Of a DNA stretch of 64,000 nt, positions 61,801 through 64,000 are shown one piece after another. The translations under genes and the position numbers were made by a program. The notes under the pieces are model-generated. The model was not told where the DNA came from and ran no database searches. It saw only the letters and a program-made list of their open reading frames with translations. Position 1 is the first letter of the stretch; each line of letters begins with the position of its first letter. Origin of the DNA: Ascaris suum (lineage: Eukaryota > Nematoda > Chromadorea > Rhabditida > Ascarididae); NCBI GenBank assembly GCA_013433145.1, contig CM024178.1, forward strand, positions 1,891,501 through 1,955,500, given 5' to 3'.

Positions 61801-64000
61801 TGCCGCCGTTATATTTTAAATTTTAGGTTTATCATTACCACTAAACGAATTACCTTCAAATGTTTCCTTCGCATCAGTACTTGCACAATCGCATGTCGAT
61901 TTATTAACACAACTAGCCGGATGTTCTGGTACACAGACGAGTGATCCATGCAACGATCATTGTTTCCACTCTCGTTATCGGTTCGTTACGACGGTTTATT
62001 ATTTACTATAATTTTAAATATTCTTGTTAAGTGTTTTTTTTTTCTGCTCAGTTGTATTGTTATTTTCGTGCTATTGACAGGAAATATTGATATAGTCGAT
62101 ATTTTATCATACATTAGCCGGAGGCTATTCATTGGTTGCTTGCCTAGCGACTATTGTTACGTTAAACATTTTTGTTTTATGTTTCTTTACTATTAGTGAC
62201 GTCATTTTTTACTCTTAACTTTCATAACAATTAACTACTTATAAAAAATGCTCAGAGTTGAATTTCTTTATTTAAATTTCGATATTCGACAACGGAGAAA
62301 TTTTTTTAAAATTCGTTTTGTTCGTTGAAGTCGGTCCAATTGAAGCAACTAATGCAGAACATACGATGGACAATGCAACAATGAGGTGCATACGATGTGG
62401 GGCGCAAGTTATACTCGTTTTCGACGCTTATTGTTACCAATTTATGAGAATGGATTCAATACACCAGTTGGATGGGATCCAGACAGACTCTATTTTGGAT
62501 TTAGAAAGCCCAATCCACGTGTCGTCTCAAGGAAGGTTATGCTATGTGAATGATTTTCATTGAATTGTCGGCAATTGTTGTTATCGTCTGAAAATTTCCG
62601 AATATTTTTACACTCCATCAAAATAACGAAATTTTATAAACGATTTCTACGTATTTGATATTTTTTGAAATTTCATAACGAATAATTTGCCGATTATAAA
62701 TGCTGAAAATTGTTTGGAGATTTTCGAATCGAAGAATTGAAAAAAAAAAAAGAATCTTTTCCCAATGTTCTATTTCCAATTTGTACAATCGAAATATTTA
62801 AGTATTTATTCGATCGATTAATTCCTAAAAGTAACGATGAATGCAAAAACGATTTTTCCTTAATAATTTTACAGCAATATTTTACAGTTTCATCGAATTA
62901 GGCAGCATTATATTTATTCAAGTATAAAAGTTTTATTTCCTTAATCAAACGATATTTTTTCTTTTTAATCGCTTTTATATCTTGTAATTTTATTTTATAA
63001 TGCTGAGCAAGAGTTAAATCTATGGATTTGCTCTTGAATCAAAATCGTCATTAAAATTCCTCTAGGTGAAACTTTTTGCCTCTGGTATTTGATAGTTGTG
63101 ATGATGATGTCAAGGTTTCGGGCTTATTTACTCACAATAACTATAATAATGACTACATTATCTCTGCGATAGTGTGCTGTGAGAAGCTATAACTTTCAGC
63201 TGTGGGAGCTGTGCCGGAAACTCTTCCTCCTTCTTCCTTCGTCCCCATTTCTTTTGAAAAAATTGTAATTTTTTGGAGAGTTTTCTCTTCTCAATGGTTT
63301 ATTTTAGCATCTAATAAATTATGCATATGATTGACTGAAGAGGTTTCTATTTCAATAAATGAAACCTCCAGATATCCTCTCTATTCTCAGTGATCAAATA
63401 TATATCAACTATAAACGACTATTATAGTTAGCTAGAAATTATCGAATATATCTAGCTAGAAATAAAACAGCAGTATTAAATAGAAGCAATTTTCAGCTAC
63501 TTCGAGCGTCTTCAATAACTCCACATGAGATATACTCAGCGATGCTTATGCAATGGGGACAATTCATCGGTAAGTTTATATAATTTTTGATTATTTTTCC
63601 TTGATATTATTTTATAACGGCAAAACAGTAAAAGTATTACCATCCACTATTGCAAATTGCTGAGGTCGCACTCAACTTTGTACAAGCATCATTTATTTAG
63701 CAATTGTTTGTTGACTTCAAGTTGTGGACTATTCGCCTCAATTGCTGAAAATTTTCTAACGTCGATTCAGTTGAAATTTTCAATATTTTTGTCGTCATCT
63801 AATTGTTTTATAAGCTGTAGTTACGTCTGTCAAATTTAAATGGAACATATAAATTCAAAGAAGGAGTTAATAAAAAAAAAAATTAATCTACAGATCACGA
63901 CCTTGATTTCACTGCTACGGCAATAAGTCGAAATGCATTCGCAACCGGTGCAATATGCAACCGTACCTGTGAAAATACAAACCCCTGCTTCAACATTCAG
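52576..64000 (+). CDS. PXDN: Peroxidasin, 5' part (13 exons, continues past the window)
   Basis: Secreted haem peroxidase of the extracellular matrix; by family knowledge it forms sulfilimine cross-links in collagen IV of basement membranes. Exons: 52576-52836, 54310-54596, 56759-56959, 57357-57485, 57944-58043, 58592-58725, 59223-59445, 60506-60711, 61187-61344, 61827-61980, 62358-62535, 63497-63569 and 63894-64000. All phases agree over 2211 nt (737 codons). Residues 1-18 are a signal peptide; 19-32 an LRRNT with C-x3-C-x-C-x6-C; LRRs to about 175; LRRCT to about 225. Three Ig-like domains span about 226-490, one fewer than human and one more than reported for C. elegans PXN proteins. The peroxidase domain begins near 600 with CFHSRYRTYDGQCNN and MWGAS, and reaches QWGQFIDHD, which supplies the distal His and haem-linked Asp. 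The gene is cut by the window edge, not broken. Confidence 0.95.
52837..54309 (+). other. First peroxidasin intron
   Basis: 1.47 kb, no coding features recognised. Contains a 14-G run at 53,655 followed by a purine-rich stretch. Confidence 0.75.
53655..53668 (+). repeat. Poly-G run, 14 nt
   Basis: In peroxidasin intron 1, followed by a G-rich purine stretch. Confidence 0.96.
54310..54596 (+). CDS. PXDN: Peroxidasin exon 2: LRRs
   Basis: Encodes residues 88-182 and part of 183. LRRs include LQKLTLSRNYIKWLP, LHTINLAANNLQTLP and LRMVHLEENPINCDC, which opens the LRRCT. Acceptor ccgctttag joins mid-repeat and keeps LRR spacing; donor AG|gttgga. Confidence 0.93.
54756..54992 (-). CDS. Candidate ORF overlapping the nested ORF by ATGA
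   Basis: 78 codons, hydrophilic (PGGYMTKRILEYLPAEKPDL). Its ATG overlaps the stop of the upstream nested ORF. A frameshifted continuation of the same coding sequence is as likely as a separate gene; unrecognised. Confidence 0.2.
   Translation of the reverse strand: MRILSKNCFHEKSHHVSLYRHKPGGYMTKRILEYLPAEKPDLNREMSHPVEICCLILKVFNSLLIAQSGRPSGAKKLA
54989..55297 (-). CDS. Candidate nested small membrane protein, antisense in a peroxidasin intron
   Basis: A single-exon 102-codon ORF with its own ATG, preceded by an in-frame stop. It has a basic N-terminus (SRLRRRYRSAIMQ) and two strong hydrophobic segments (FLHFAAGLLLLLAIGLDIIL, and INYSIFMLGAQAFLFISYML), then a Cys-containing tail. This strand is A-rich locally, so hydrophobic codons are not the default here, which favours a real coding history. 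I do not recognise the family. It could be a nested gene, a retrocopy or chance. Confidence 0.3.
   Translation of the reverse strand: MLPLEPQASRLRRRYRSAIMQIFGFFLQVNPRNPKTKFLHFAAGLLLLLAIGLDIILLLLLPINYSIFMLGAQAFLFISYMLTTKYCQLHGCNDVWQQPSPI
55337..55386 (+). repeat. Tandem TTGCATTTAT cluster
   Basis: Three ATTTGCAT octamers within 30 bp in peroxidasin intron 2. Confidence 0.85.
55596..55652. repeat. Imperfect (CT)n microsatellite
   Basis: CT repeat with a few interruptions; the Arg-Glu open frame on the other strand is an artefact. Confidence 0.95.
56759..56959 (+). CDS. PXDN: Peroxidasin exon 3: LRRCT and start of Ig 1
   Basis: Encodes residues 184-249. Remaining LRRCT cysteines lie at SPRCFNPIW and ANLRCYK; ILLHCSHKGNTITWLYR starts the first Ig-like domain (Cys and Trp). 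Acceptor cttacag, donor AG|gtaaat. Confidence 0.9.
57357..57485 (+). CDS. PXDN: Peroxidasin exon 4: end of Ig 1
   Basis: Encodes residues 251-292: DYELFLNGTLRIDEIGDIQY followed by FECAID, the NGTL-I...D-Y-C pattern of Ig repeats. Acceptor actctatag, donor AG|gttatc. Confidence 0.87.
57944..58043 (+). CDS. PXDN: Peroxidasin exon 5: Ig 2 start
   Basis: Encodes residues 294-326: basic KRRQAYG linker, then APQFTLKPKDRTHREGAPIR and IDCE. Acceptor aatttcag, donor GAG|gtgaag, phase 0. Confidence 0.9.
58592..58725 (+). CDS. PXDN: Peroxidasin exon 6: Ig 2 middle
   Basis: Encodes residues 327-370: VTGKPRPTIKWYFNGTEL is a textbook I-set Ig segment. The donor AT|gtatgc is used because the next exon completes IYSCVAEN. 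A second acceptor-like AG 18 nt upstream would insert an in-frame stop. Confidence 0.92.
59223..59445 (+). CDS. PXDN: Peroxidasin exon 7: Ig 2 end and Ig 3 start
   Basis: Encodes residues 372-445: YSCVAENKFGRIEASASIEL, then VEEGSTVTLRCKANAEPRPT and ITWFFDG. Acceptor gttttcag, donor CAT|gtaggt, phase 0. Confidence 0.94.
59651..60148 (+). pseudogene. Coding-like remnant with frame changes inside peroxidasin intron 7
   Basis: Three consecutive plus-strand open pieces read like one soluble protein interrupted by shifts. The first is 59,651-59,890 (NGGYAVAFEVFDNYQFYDIT and onward). The second, to 59,979 in another frame, has AEAKFDFSNITFNGHKKEIS. The third returns to the first frame to 60,148 (LRPIYLHVNVPVYPPVGTVI, ending in TGA). 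Amino-acid use is balanced, unlike translated intron. No family recognised; a decayed retrocopy or mobile-element piece is possible. Confidence 0.3.
60506..60711 (+). CDS. PXDN: Peroxidasin exon 8: Ig 3 end and linker
   Basis: Encodes residues 446-513: VSDDETELTISYVTKHDDGT, YSCMAGNTVGSMTADARLSV, then an acidic linker. The acceptor atgtttaag is poor and follows purine-rich DNA, yet only it keeps the frame after GHFH. An upstream AG at 60455 is out of phase. Confidence 0.85.
61187..61344 (+). CDS. PXDN: Peroxidasin exon 9: pre-peroxidase helical linker
   Basis: Encodes residues 515-566, with ELNRAREIYEESIRLVQKHV matching human QARAGEIFERTLQLIQEHV. Acceptor tatcatag, donor G|gtgtga, phase 1. 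Confidence 0.93.
61827..61980 (+). CDS. PXDN: Peroxidasin exon 10: start of peroxidase domain
   Basis: Encodes residues 568-617, including LLTQLAGCSGTQTSDPCNDH and CFHSRY, matching human ANLSGCTAHRRVNNCSDMC. Acceptor aaattttag, donor CG|gttcgt, phase 2. Confidence 0.93.
62358..62535 (+). CDS. PXDN: Peroxidasin exon 11: peroxidase domain
   Basis: Encodes residues 619-677: TYDGQCNNEVHTMWGASYTR, then IYENGFNTPVGWDPDRLY. The longest plain ORF here is in another frame and is a shadow. Acceptor taatgcag, donor AAG|gttatg, phase 0. Confidence 0.94.
62536..63496 (+). other. Peroxidasin intron 11
   Basis: AT-rich, no coding features seen. Confidence 0.75.
63497..63569 (+). CDS. PXDN: Peroxidasin exon 12: approach to the active site
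   Basis: Encodes residues 678-701: SSITPHEIYSAMLMQWGQFI. The intron splits the codon of the haem-linked Asp. Donor G|gtaagt, phase 1. Confidence 0.94.
63894..64000 (+). CDS. PXDN: Peroxidasin exon 13: distal His (cut by window end)
   Basis: Encodes residues 703-737 after the split Asp: HDLDFTATAISRNAFATGAI and paired cysteines (CNRTCENTNPC). The distal catalytic His is the first full residue. Acceptor atctacag; no donor before the edge. Confidence 0.93.

Noticed and set aside
62318..62563. 81-codon plus-strand ORF
   Set aside because: Wrong frame over peroxidasin exon 11; the correct frame gives the CNN...MWGAS peroxidase motif.

Overview
This is a stretch of AT-rich animal nuclear DNA (roughly one third G+C). 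It holds four intron-rich protein genes, and I built each gene model by hand from homology, splice sites and reading-frame closure. The gene content is metazoan: a Shaw K+ channel, pinin, a GNB1L-type WD40 protein and peroxidasin. Further signs are splice acceptors of the TTTCAG/TTTTAG type, very short gaps between an acceptor-like AG and three of the start codons (consistent with spliced-leader trans-splicing), a very short 3' UTR and long poly-G tracts. Together these suggest a nematode with long introns. Species and clade cannot be settled from the sequence alone.

Layout. 1-3.8 kb: non-coding upstream DNA. 3.8-24.1 kb (+): a complete Shaw/Kv3-type voltage-gated K+ channel, 10 coding exons, 484 aa, with an intact T1 zinc motif, S1-S6 and pore. 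24.2-29.9 kb: intergenic DNA with a more GC-rich island and weak minus-strand membrane-protein-like ORFs. 29.98-38.06 kb (-): a complete pinin, 6 coding exons, 338 aa, with an acidic tail instead of the vertebrate RS tail. 38.1-41.1 kb: intergenic. 41.15-46.08 kb (+): a complete GNB1L-like WD40 protein, 6 exons, 313 aa. 46.1-52.5 kb: intergenic, no gene recognised. 52.58-64.0 kb (+): the 5' part of peroxidasin, 13 exons, 737 codons, with signal peptide, LRRs, three Ig domains and the start of the haem peroxidase domain; it runs off the window end.

The genes have unrelated jobs: neuronal/muscle excitability, nuclear mRNA processing, a PIKK/TTT-linked WD40 scaffold, and extracellular-matrix collagen IV cross-linking. 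No operon is apparent. Among the more unusual signals, five of nine internal Shaw acceptors are followed directly by a donor-like GTRA, which resembles recursive splice sites. The Shaw S4 and selectivity filter carry substitutions (Gln at the R6 position, TIGYGD). Coding-like, possibly nested or pseudogenised ORFs lie inside peroxidasin introns. Long poly-G/poly-C runs recur, and the octamer ATGCAAAT looks strongly enriched in non-coding DNA. I recognised no tRNA, rRNA or CRISPR array, and no intact transposon.
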